NCBI GenBank assembly: GCA_022702545.1
Contig: JAHRBC010000004.1
Coordinates: 3,534,001-3,598,000, forward strand
DNA length: 64,000 nt
Origin: Phycomyces nitens
Taxonomy: Eukaryota > Mucoromycota > Mucoromycetes > Mucorales > Phycomycetaceae
Reading direction: 5' to 3'
Position 1 is the stretch's first letter; each line of letters begins with the position of its first letter. A program made the position numbers and the translations under genes. The notes under the pieces were generated by a model, which saw nothing but the letters and a program-made list of their open reading frames with translations, was not told the origin of the DNA and did no database searches. Shown piece after piece: positions 1 to 8,859 of this stretch.

Positions 1-493
1 AGATCAGCCCGAAGACGCAGCCGAAAGGCAACTGTAGGTTTAAATACCGAACAAGTGTTGGTTTTTTATTTATTTATTTGATATTCTAATATACCATTGA
101 TACCTAGCTTCTCAAACGCCGAATCGTAACCTTCGGAAAGTATGGAGAAGAGATTACAAGGCTGATGAATGGGCGGGACTGTACAAAAGTCATCAGGGAC
201 ATCACCATGTCTGACGATGAGACGGATACCGAGACTCAGGTCAAGGCATTCCGACCAAGCTGGAGGAGCGATGAGGTATTACTATATATAACATGGTTAT
301 TGTACTGAGGATGGTTTATTGATTGATTTTTATAAAAATAGCTCCAAAAATTCCTTGACCTTGTTGACACGTTTGCAGCAAAGAACCTTCAAAAAAGTCA
401 AATAGCTTGCTCAAACGTGTCAGAACAGTGAAGACAGTGTGTGCCCCAGCTGCGCAACCAGTCCCTTTGCCCGAATGGGCTATTAAAAATTAA
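1..493 (+). pseudogene. C-terminal end of transposon accessory protein, frameshifted
   Basis: Three exons can be joined in phase: 1-33, 108-275 and 342 onward, with donors GTAGGT and GTATTA and acceptors CTAG and ATAG. They read as a very basic stretch (RSARRRSRKAT), then a region with ITMSDDETDTE, then FRPSWRSDE. In exon 3 the frame that begins LQKFLDLVDTF stops at 429-431. Shifting by one base at the A6 run (391-396) opens a frame to a stop at 491-493 that ends PVPLPEWAIKN, which looks like real protein. An A7 run would restore it, so this is a one-base deletion or a sequencing error. I recall mucoralean repeat proteins with a basic region, an acidic MSDDE-type patch, a WRS motif and a P-rich WAI tail, but cannot search. 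The 5' part lies outside the window. It converges with the transposase that ends at 1789. A related N-terminal half lies at 6562-7158. Confidence 0.5.
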
Positions 494-842
494 TAAAACA
501 AATTTACCCTAAAAGTTTTATATATGTTAAGCTATATGAATACATGCTTTATAATGAAATGAAATGTAAAAGAATGCAATTATAATTTACGGCATCTTTA
601 TATAAAAATCAATACAAATCGTATACATATACCATTTGAACATAATAAAGAAATGTTTGGATTTTATATTATGGATTTTGGACATTACATCATGTGAATT
701 TGTATATGTTTATTCTAAAAACTTTTTAAAATACAAGTCACCACGGATAATTATCCAATCTCTTTTTAATGCGCCATGTTTACAAATATATGCATATTAA
801 AGTTTTATAATATAAATATACAAAATCAAAGAAGCAAATATT
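494..842. other. AT-rich spacer, no gene seen
   Basis: This stretch is very AT-rich, with stop codons in all frames. It lies between the accessory-protein remnant and the LINE insertion. Its AT-rich sequence resumes beyond the LINE at 1680, which fits a single spacer split by the insertion. Confidence 0.6.
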
Positions 843-855
843 GATATTTTAATTT
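843..855. repeat. target-site duplication of LINE, left copy
   Basis: GATATTTTAATTT here is repeated exactly at 1667-1679. The two copies bracket the LINE fragment, the left one directly against its A-rich tail. This is the signature of target-primed reverse transcription. Confidence 0.8.
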
Positions 856-1666
856 TTTTTGTAGGGAGCCTTAGGCTCATAGTTTATTAGTGAGCCTCTA
901 CGCTTCAGGGCTATAGAGGGTCTCACGACTTGTTTTTGGGTTTTATGATTTTAAATTGTTTTCTAGTGTTATATGTTTTATAGGTTAGGTCAAAGGAGAA
1001 GGTTATATGTCAAGGTCGAGGTCAAGCTCGTTGGTAAGGCAATTGAGGAGTGAGGTGGTAGAGGAGAGGACAGTTGAGGTGACAAAGGGGACTTGGTCGA
1101 AAACAAACAGCCAGTGGTGACGCCAGATGGCTAGAAGAGTGCAGGCAAAGATAGAGGTGGGAGGGAGGATAGAGTTGATGGTGTTAGGAAGAGAGACAGA
1201 GAGAAGGCAAGACAACAAAGAGTCAGGGGTGAGGGGTTGCGCGAAATATCTAGTCCAGACCGAAGACCACACAGAGAACTTGGAGGGGCAGGCAAAGAGA
1301 AAGTGCTGTTGGGTGTTTTGAGGTGCAGAGCAAATGGGGCAAGTAGGATCCGGGAAGGCCAAGGGAATTCGGGAATGGAGGCGAGAGCGGCAAGGGAGTT
1401 TGTGGTGGAGGGCACGGAACCAAACATTGCGCACACTGTGAGGGAGCGGCGAGGACCAAAAAGATCGCAGTTGGCGAGGGAGAGGGAGATTGTGACGAGG
1501 CTGTGTGGGATGGGGGTGAAACCCACAGAGGGAACGGAATTGAAGGGTAGACAAGCGTTCCCAAGGCAGGCCAGGAGCAAGGGCTACCAAGAAGGGTGTT
1601 ACATCGACAGTGGAACCAGTGCGTTGGGGGAGTGAAGGAAAGCGAATGGCCAGAACATCAACAGGA
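856..1666 (-). mobile_element. 5'-truncated non-LTR retrotransposon (LINE)
   Basis: An 811-bp insertion on the minus strand is bounded by perfect 13-bp direct repeats. Read 5' to 3' on its own strand it starts inside an open reading frame at 1665, runs to a stop at 1003-1005, has about 140 bp of 3' UTR, and ends in a short A run (T on the plus strand, 853-860). The internal start, the A tail and the variable-length target duplication together define a dead-on-arrival LINE copy. Its GC content is clearly higher than the flanking AT-rich DNA. Confidence 0.8.
1003..1665 (-). pseudogene. C-terminal end of LINE reverse-transcriptase polyprotein
   Basis: One uninterrupted frame runs from the truncation point to the stop and has no start codon of its own. 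In the middle it shows VWFRALHHKLPCRSRLH followed by CPICSAPQNTQQHFLFACP. This is the zinc-binding CxxC...H...C module (zf-RVT) that follows the reverse transcriptase in many LINE ORF2 proteins; the flanking VW...H+ and SVW positions also fit. The polymerase core and any endonuclease domain are missing, so the copy is inactive. No stop or frameshift is seen in the surviving part, which suggests a fairly recent insertion. Confidence 0.75.
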
Positions 1667-1679
1667 GATATTTTAATTT
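1667..1679. repeat. target-site duplication of LINE, right copy
   Basis: Exact second copy of GATATTTTAATTT (first copy 843-855). It abuts the truncated 5' end of the LINE. Confidence 0.8.
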
Positions 1680-1788
1680 AAACATGGGTGTGTAATACAC
1701 AAGATTATTTTATCCCAAGCAAACAAATATAAGGGCAATAGACAATATTTTAGTAGGGTATTTATTAATTTTATTTTATTTTTGTATT

Positions 1789-4700
1789 TTAAATATAAAT
1801 TTTTCGTAACAAGGGAACAACACACATCATCACTCGACCTCTATCATTCGTGTGTTCACCTACAGCAACAGACAACAGAATTCTATGTACAGGGAGAATA
1901 TCATGAAGACTGCTCGGCTCAAACTCCAACTCATTCACTTCTACACCTTCATCACTCCTGGGCTGCGAACTGGCCTCTCTATACCAACGTACATATGCAA
2001 ACACATGCCGACTCGATTGACCAGCAAACGAGTTTGTGGCAGTATTCACAAAGAGGTACTGAATCTGGCCGGTGTATGCATTGGTATATTGATCATCACT
2101 TGTCTTGAACAATGCCTGGATGAATGACCCACGTCGTATAGTCCCATCACTGCCTTTGTACACCTGGCCAAGAAGATCGATGGAAGGGATTTTCTGGATA
2201 CGATTATTGACTATGGTTTGGGAGGGACCGGCCTGGCGGTAATGAGCAAGTTGCTCATTGTTGTACACCTCACGATAGTACTCCAAGAGGCACTGGTACT
2301 CGCTCTCCTTCATGGTGACCTCTTCCTTCAGAGCCAAAGGAAGTGCAGATGGCGGCAATGGCTCGTTGCCCTTCACAATGTCAAAGTCTGTCTCGGCAGC
2401 AGCAAGAAATGCATTCAGATCAAATGACAAGGTGGAAACGGTGGCGGCAGTGGCGGCAGTGACAGCGGTGGTGGCAGTGAGCTCAGCAAGGATATCAGCC
2501 CGAGATTGCACAAGAACTGGTGCAAGCATACGCAGGAGGTCTCCTTTGTATGCGTCTTCGTGGTACCTCTTCATATAGGTTGCCTCGAAGCCATCTCTTT
2601 GGTTCGTCGAGAAATTCTTGAGAATGCCATTGAATCTCTCAAAACTGAACAACCAATATCCATACACCGGGCCAAAGCTGAAGGTGGTCTCACGAAGATG
2701 CAGATGGAGATGCATATTTGGCGAGAGTAGGTCCGCACCATACAACACTTGGCATTGTCTGCAGAATGCCTCTAGGGAACTGTGTGCTTCTTCCAGCTCG
2801 ACCATAGAAATGCTAGGCTTGACGAGGTACTGACAAGCATTAACAAACGATATCCAATTGCCAAGGTGGACATCGGGCAAACGGCCGCGCAGGAGAACAG
2901 GAGAATACACCAGACACCAGGACTTCTATTCATCCGCCTTCATGAATGGAAAGTCCTTACCAATCTTCTTTCTCAATGGCGTATAATCGGGAGGGAGGAC
3001 CATCTTCTCGGAGTCTTGCTGCATGGCGGCCAGGTCTCTGTTTGTGAGCAGACCAGCCGATCTCCACTTCTCCATCATCCTTTTGGCGGTTCCCAGAAAG
3101 AGGTTATGCATTGGATCTATTATGGTGCATTCCACTGCATTAAAGTACTCAAGATCGTGGAGTTCCGACCAGCGGACTCCATTCTCCTTTTCCATCCTCT
3201 TTCTTTCTACCTCACTGGACGCGTTCTTCCAGGCCACAGCATCATGGCAATTCTCTTGATCAGTGCGAGCCACCCACTCGGAGAAGACAAACCCAGAATA
3301 GTCAACACCACCATTGCCTGGGAGGCGAGAGAACTGGCGGTTGCACTTGTGACATGCATTAGTACTTGCATGGGACGTGAATCCACATGTTTTCCTGGCG
3401 GCAGGGATGTCACAGGCGACAAGAAGAAGGGCGGCACAAACCAAGGCACCAGAAGGACACTGCGCCGTTGGCATCACCACACCCACATACAAGGATTTGA
3501 GCTCGGCAACAAGGGGACGGAGGTAGTGGTTGATCTCGCTTGTCTTGGCTTCCTTTGGTCCAGGCATTAGACCGACAAGGAGAACATTCTCCTTCTTGTA
3601 ACGTTCGGCCCTCGGCAAATTATTAACAGAGAGATAGATGGCTCCGCAAGAGTATGTAACCCCATCGAAAGGCTGGAACCAATCGATGTTCATGGTGAGC
3701 ATGAGAGATCGCTCATGATCCACGAATTGCCTATCATTGCCATCTTTCAACTCACTCCACTTGGCACCATCGTAGATGTCAAACATCATGCCAGGGACTT
3801 GCTGTCTTGCTCTCCAATGGTTGATGGATTCCTCGAATCCAGGGCGGCGAAACAGGACTGACAATGCACTGATGATTGGGCTGTACATATACACCTTGTT
3901 GGGCAAGGACGTGTTTCTTGGAGGAGCCTGGAAGAGCTGGCTTCCACAAGTATTTCCAGAGAGCCTCTCAAAATCGCAGCATCGGGGAACACCTTCAGAT
4001 TCCAAGTACGTCTTGTGACAATCGCCGCATGCCACAAAACGCTGGATACTCTTGGATAAAGCTGTCATGCCAGTCATTGAGTTGAGGCCACTCAAGCTGG
4101 ATGGAAGACTGAAGGATTGGCCAAAGTGAGACAGGACCTCGTTCAGAAACTTTATCAAGATCGAACCACCCGAATTGACGACATATTTCGAGATGAAGAA
4201 AGCAGCAAAGGCGGCAACAAAGGCATGAAGAGGGTCCGCGGGCATAGACGCTTCAAATTGCTCTATTTGGTTTTCGTATTAATATATGATATATGCTTAT
4301 TTATTTTGTACTAACCTTCAAGTTCTTCAACTTCATCTTCAGAATCAACCGAAGCATTCAACTCATTGTCAACGGCATCTTCACTTTCAACTAAAAATAA
4401 TAATATAGCAAGAGCAAAAGGTAAGTTTTCATATTTTGTTACATAAAGAATACCATTGCAAGTGATCACAATTTATTATATTGTATATAAATAAAGTCAT
4501 ATACTTACATTCAACATTCTCTTCGGCATCATTGATCTCGGCATCAATCTCCATTGCATCGGCATTCTGCAAATGAGTTGTGCCAGTTGGCAATACTATT
4601 TTTTTTAAAAAAAAGAAATTAATTATATGAATACATGAATAATAAATGCCATATACTTACAATTGTCTCTCATGAAACGTCTTACAATATCATCAGAAGC

Positions 4701-4802
4701 ATGTCTTTTAAATGTCTGAGCAGACACAAGGGCAAAACCTCTACCATTGGGAGAGCAGACAGAGCACTTGCATTCGAGTTGGTTGTTGGAGTATGTAGAC
4801 AT
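1789..4802 (-). pseudogene. Tnp2/CACTA-type DDE transposase with one internal stop
   Basis: Four exons join in phase: 4802-4661, 4595-4509, 4390-4316 and 4262-1789, giving 925 codons. The N-terminus carries a zinc-finger-like segment (CKCSVC...TFKRH), followed by an acidic linker in exons 2-3. Then come a CGDC...C cluster, the first catalytic Asp in VACDIPAARK with CHKC after it, the second Asp in IIDPMHNLFLG, and the catalytic Glu in FSFERFNG near 2640. This order is that of Tnp2/Transposase_21 proteins of CACTA elements. Codon 547 (2926-2928) is TAG where the family has Trp: ADE-stop-KSWCLVYSP. The frame is otherwise open for another 372 codons, so this is a single nonsense change, TGG to TAG. 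It separates the third catalytic residue from the first two and should inactivate the enzyme. The 3' end converges on the accessory remnant at 1-493. Terminal repeats were not found. Confidence 0.8.
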
Positions 4803-5360
4803 GTTTGTTTGTTTTTGTAATTGGTTTTAATTGTCAAGAAAGGAAAATGATTCAGGAACATAGTTTATTTCATATCTTTTATAGTTATTTTACTGACAAA
4901 CTATCATAATTGACATTGATAATAAAATCGGCAATTTACTATAAGCAGTAATTATTGAGTCGTAGTAGTTTAAAGCGTTACAAATCTACTGATTGGTTTA
5001 CGGATGTCTTGAACAATATCGTATTACTGGACATCTATTTGAAACAAATTTCAAGATGTAATATGTTCTTCCTTGAATCTGCGGCAATTTGAAACATGTT
5101 TCAAATTACTCTTTTATCTCATATTTGTCAACCACCTTTTTCAAAATTGTTTTTATTTGAAGCCCATTGTTCATATTGATTCTGCGACTCTCAATTAGCA
5201 AAAAATATATGTCTCAAATCAATTCTCCTCAAGAAAAAAAGACAATAGCTTTATTACCCAATCATATAACACATTATTATCATCTCCACTATAAATCAAA
5301 AACCCATTTTAACATCAATTTGGGTCTACTGATGATCAAATATTTACCACATTCCCTCAC
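4803..5360. other. AT-rich transposon spacer with small palindromes
   Basis: No intact gene is present. At 5039-5052 and 5089-5105 there are two imperfect palindromes of the type TTGAAAC...GTTTCAA. On the minus strand a short exon-like segment (GDDNNVLYDW, near 5250) could be a further piece of the transposase fragment that starts at 6273. The border between the two transposons probably lies in this stretch. Confidence 0.35.
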
Positions 5361-6273
5361 ATGAAATCGACCAGTTTTTGTAGTGATCATCGCCTCTCTG
5401 GTACTATTGTTGGCCAATGCCAAAGCAATCTGTCTTGCCAAAGGAAGCTGAACCATGGTGGCGGCAGGAACCAGTGATTCATTGTCTTGCTGAATGTTGT
5501 ATCGAGATTCGCCACAGTTATGGCACTCGTATTCGTTCTCATTATTGAACAGCATGCAACCATTGCGGCAGATGTCATATCTGTCTTCTTTTACACCAGA
5601 GAAGCGTTCCAAAAGATCTTTTCCAAGATATGGCATACATGCTCTGTACGATAGCTCTGTTGTGCTGAGGATGCTGTTGAAATGTTTGGCAATCATCTCA
5701 TGGGCCTGGCGGGAAATATCAAACTCCTTGATAATCTTCATGAATTCGAGGTTCTTGAGATCATCATCACTTGGAGAAGGAGCTGGCTGAGTAAAATCAA
5801 ATACCAATGGTGGGGTTGACTCCTCATTATCATACTTTAAATAAGATAAGTAATTAATATAATATATTCATGCAGTCATATTTATTACTCACTATGGGCT
5901 CATCAACATTATTGCTGTTAAAATCATCAGTATAATCAATATTGGACATCTCTGATGACACTCTATTTGTTTAAAAGTATAAAGTAAGTATACATCATAT
6001 CTAATTATCTATTTACATTTTAGAAACTTACTCTGCAGACATATAAGAAATATTATTGGAGGGAGACAGCTCTTGAATAATCTCTTTGTTAGAAATTCTT
6101 TTCAATGATCTGTCAAGACACTGAACTCTGCATTTGTTAGAATTTCTAACACTGCTGTAAGACTTGTTGCAAATATTACATTGGTGGATGGATTTTGTTA
6201 CTGAGGAAATTTTTGAAAAATAAGGTATGTTTTGTAAAGTAAGAATAGAGATAAATGATTTTATAGAGCTCAT
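5289..6273 (-). pseudogene. N-terminal fragment of a second Tnp2-type transposase
   Basis: Exons 6273-6032, 5962-5893 and 5834 onward join in phase with GTAAGT and GTGAGT donors. The ATG is at 6273. The first exon has a zinc-binding segment (CNICNKSY...C...C). The third exon contains RYDICRNGCMLF and YECHNCGESRY, the paired Cys motifs in front of the DDE core of CACTA Tnp2 proteins, then an LPLARQIALALANN stretch comparable in position to the SPIISALSVLF region of the neighbour. Exon 3 either splices at GTGAGG (after 5361) or runs to a stop at 5289. No DDE catalytic segment follows, so this is a truncated copy. It is transcribed away from the accessory gene at 6562, with about 290 bp between the two starts. 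Confidence 0.65.
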
Positions 6274-6561
6274 ATTTATAGTAATCTTTCAAAGATGCTT
6301 TAAGTATCAGTGATATATATGCCTAGACAGGAGAACCTATTAGAGGTTGATAAAATCTATTTTTGTAAATATCTTCTTGAGCCAAAAGTAAGATATTTAA
6401 TCCATTGCTATTGGATGCTAACCATTTATCTATTTTTATATATTCAAAAAATGTAAGGACCAATAGATTTAGCCCATATATTACAAAAATAGTCCCAAGA
6501 GAAAAAATTTTCCTTTCTTTCTTCACAACAAACCCGCATTTCTAATAATAATTCTTTTATT

Positions 6562-7158
6562 ATGAACAACACAGATAATTCAGTCATCCAGTTACTTCAA
6601 AGCATTCAAGAGACTCTGTGGGCTTTGCAGAAAGGTCAAGAAGAACTTCAAATAAAACAGCAAGTCATGCAGCAAGAGATTGTAAGCATTCATAATGATT
6701 TAGACAAACTCATGTGCCCAAAGGAAGATGTTGTCATCCTTTCTAATGTAAGTAGCTAATAATAAAATAATACATTTGACTGACTTGAATAATAGACTTC
6801 TACTGGTCCTATACCAAGACCTGTATTGAACATACGAGATGTTACTTGGGATCATATACTTAAGATGATGACCCATGATCTTGGACTTGAAGTAAACCAT
6901 GAAAACAAGGCAACAGTTAATATTAGTACAAAGCTTGTATGTGATCAACTAGCCACATTTCCTTCAGTACAAGCTCTTGGACCCTTGCCTAACTGGAAAT
7001 TAATATCCAAGGCTGATAAGCATACAGTTTGCACCAGGCACGCAAATCTTCTCAAAGAGCAGGGTATTGACTTCACTAGATGCCATGAGAACTGGGCATC
7101 CATTGCAAAGGTTGCTCTTCTTTGGAAAGCACGTTACAGAAGACTAAAACTAGTATCG
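6562..7158 (+). pseudogene. N-terminal part of transposon accessory protein
   Basis: Exon 1 starts at ATG 6562 and ends near 6747 at a GTAAGT donor. Exon 2 starts near 6796 after an AATAG acceptor and is open to about 7158, where it meets another GTAAGT donor. The first 60 residues are a Gln/Glu-rich heptad pattern, a likely coiled coil (LLQSIQETLWALQKGQEEL). Exon 2 reads NIRDVTWDHILKMM, later CTRHANLLKEQGIDF and WKARYRRLK. No downstream exon is seen in the AT-rich DNA that follows. Its basic end and position beside a Tnp2 gene suggest it is the front half of the same protein type whose back half sits at 1-493. DNA-binding or transposition-helper function is inference only. Confidence 0.45.
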
Positions 7159-7225
7159 TAAGTCATTATCCAGTAGGAACAAAATGATTACGTAGTATTA
7201 AATTGACCTATTAAAGCTATTATAA

Positions 7226-7492
7226 CCAATAAATAAAATTTAAAAAAATAAAATTGCTATTAAATAAATTATTATTATCCAATAAAAATTATGTATAAAA
7301 TAAAATTGTTTTAAAACAAATTATTATTACCCAATAAAAATTCTGATAAGCAAAAATGTTTGTGAGTAATAGCCAATTGAATAGATACTACTCTAATAAT
7401 GGCCAATAGAGTATAATATTTTTACCTAGTCAAATGAACTTTTATCCAATTAAAGGCTATAAATAACTAAATCTTTCACTATGAGCACCAAT
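7226..7492 (+). repeat. array of seven same-direction CCAAT motifs
   Basis: CCAAT occurs on the plus strand at 7226, 7279, 7331, 7373, 7403, 7446 and 7488, spaced 30-53 bp apart. The copies at 7279 and 7331 sit in a longer direct repeat (AAATTATTATTA, one base, CCAATAAAAATT). The array follows the broken accessory gene and has no gene in it. It resembles the subterminal motif arrays of DDE transposons, but no terminal inverted repeat was identified. Confidence 0.4.
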
Positions 7493-7873
7493 AGAAAACT
7501 GGTTATAAAATATCGAAAAAATTATTGGTATATCAAAAAAAACAATTGTACAGCCCTAATAAAGCGGAGATACTTAATAGTCCAAAAAAGTAAAGGGAAA
7601 TACAAAAGGTGTAAACACAAACACGCCCCCAAAATCACCCTTTGATTTCCCGTAGTGTCATTTGACTTGTAAAAAATACTCTTGCTACAAATTCAGCAGC
7701 AAGAATTAAAATGATTGAATTGAAATATATTTGTATGATATTGTATTATATTGCATCTTTTTTCTTTGCTCTTGTTCAATTTACTTTTGTAAAAGAGCAT
7801 GAAAAAAAATCAGTTAAAGTATCTAGTTTAAATCAATAATTAGTTGCGACGGATTTACAAGTGCTTGTTGAAA

Positions 7874-8546
7874 TTACCGAAAGTTTTGGCTCTGAACAAA
7901 GTAAGTGTTCGCCTGTCCTTCATCTGGCATTAGCATAAAGATTTCAGAAAACAGTTTAATTGCAGAACCATCATCAAAGTTGACAGATCCAGCGACGTTG
8001 ATCAAGATGCCACATGTTCCCTGCGCATGCATTGTTGCTAGAATAAACCAAAAAAAAAGGTATAGAGGACAAGTTTTCCTGTTTTTTTTAGCAAGTGGGT
8101 AAACATAAATATAAATACGTGTATTACCGGGAATAGGCTGGCAATCATACACATCAATCTCATGCTTTGATTGCGGTACTCGTGCAAGTAATTCTGAATA
8201 TTGTTGAGCTCCCGAAAGGGCGTTTCCTAATGGCACATATATATATATATAAGGGAAAGGGGAAATAAACAATCAAAAAACCAATCACTTTGATCAATCC
8301 AACTCGATTTACCATTCCACAGTATAGTTGAAGTGTCTCGATAAAGATTAGCCAATGCCTAGAGCATTATAAGTAGTATTGCAAGTGTACAGCATTTACA
8401 GCTCGAGTAAATAAAAAGTTTTGGTAACGTCTAATGTTGGTTTATGTAAAATATTCGTTTACCGTTCGCTGTCCATCAAAAGCTCTATAGTAGAACTCGA
8501 CGAATTGCTCGGCACTCTTGTCAGCGATGCTCATAATGACCTCCAT
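7874..8546 (-). CDS. NXT1: NTF2-related mRNA export factor (NXT1/p15 family)
   Basis: Four exons, 8546-8463, 8358-8313, 8226-8128 and 8037-7874, give 130 aa, the usual size for p15. The protein is one NTF2-like domain. Residues FVEFYYRAFDGQR, the WNGNALSG turn and VYDCQPIP line up with the metazoan p15 pattern FVNVYY, WNGNAVSG and VVDCQPV; the C-terminal half has CGILINVAGSVNFDD. p15 dimerises with the NTF2-like domain of the export receptor TAP/NXF1 (Mex67) and helps carry mRNA through the nuclear pore. Many ascomycetes use the unrelated Mtr2 in this role, so a p15-type protein fits an early-diverging fungus. A second in-frame ATG lies at 8534. The gene lies 313 bp downstream of the EFR3 stop, on the same strand. 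Confidence 0.85.
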
Positions 8547-8859
8547 TGTAGATAAATATTTTAGAAATGTATGCTTGCATGCACTGGACGATCAGGTAAA
8601 TGATTGCTGATTGTTTTATTAAAGCATTGGTCGCTTTGTGAACCAAAAGTCACAACTCAAAAGGGTTTAAGTTGGCGCTACAACTTTTAATTTTTTATTT
8701 TATTTTTTTGGGTGTGGCTCAGTTTGATTACATTCCAAATGTAAATTGAAACAAAATGGTTTATAGATTTATAGACCGGTTTTATCTGTTGGTTCAAGCT
8801 CTATAGGGAGGATTTACTAGCGAAGGTGCTCTGCTTGTATTTTTTTTTAAAGAAATGGG

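Noticed and set aside
2782..3570. 262-codon plus-strand frame
   Set aside because: It is antisense to the Tnp2 coding sequence and has no family features.
7652..7656. TAGTG as a possible CACTA right border
   Set aside because: A 5-bp match without a matching CACTA end or target duplication is not evidence.
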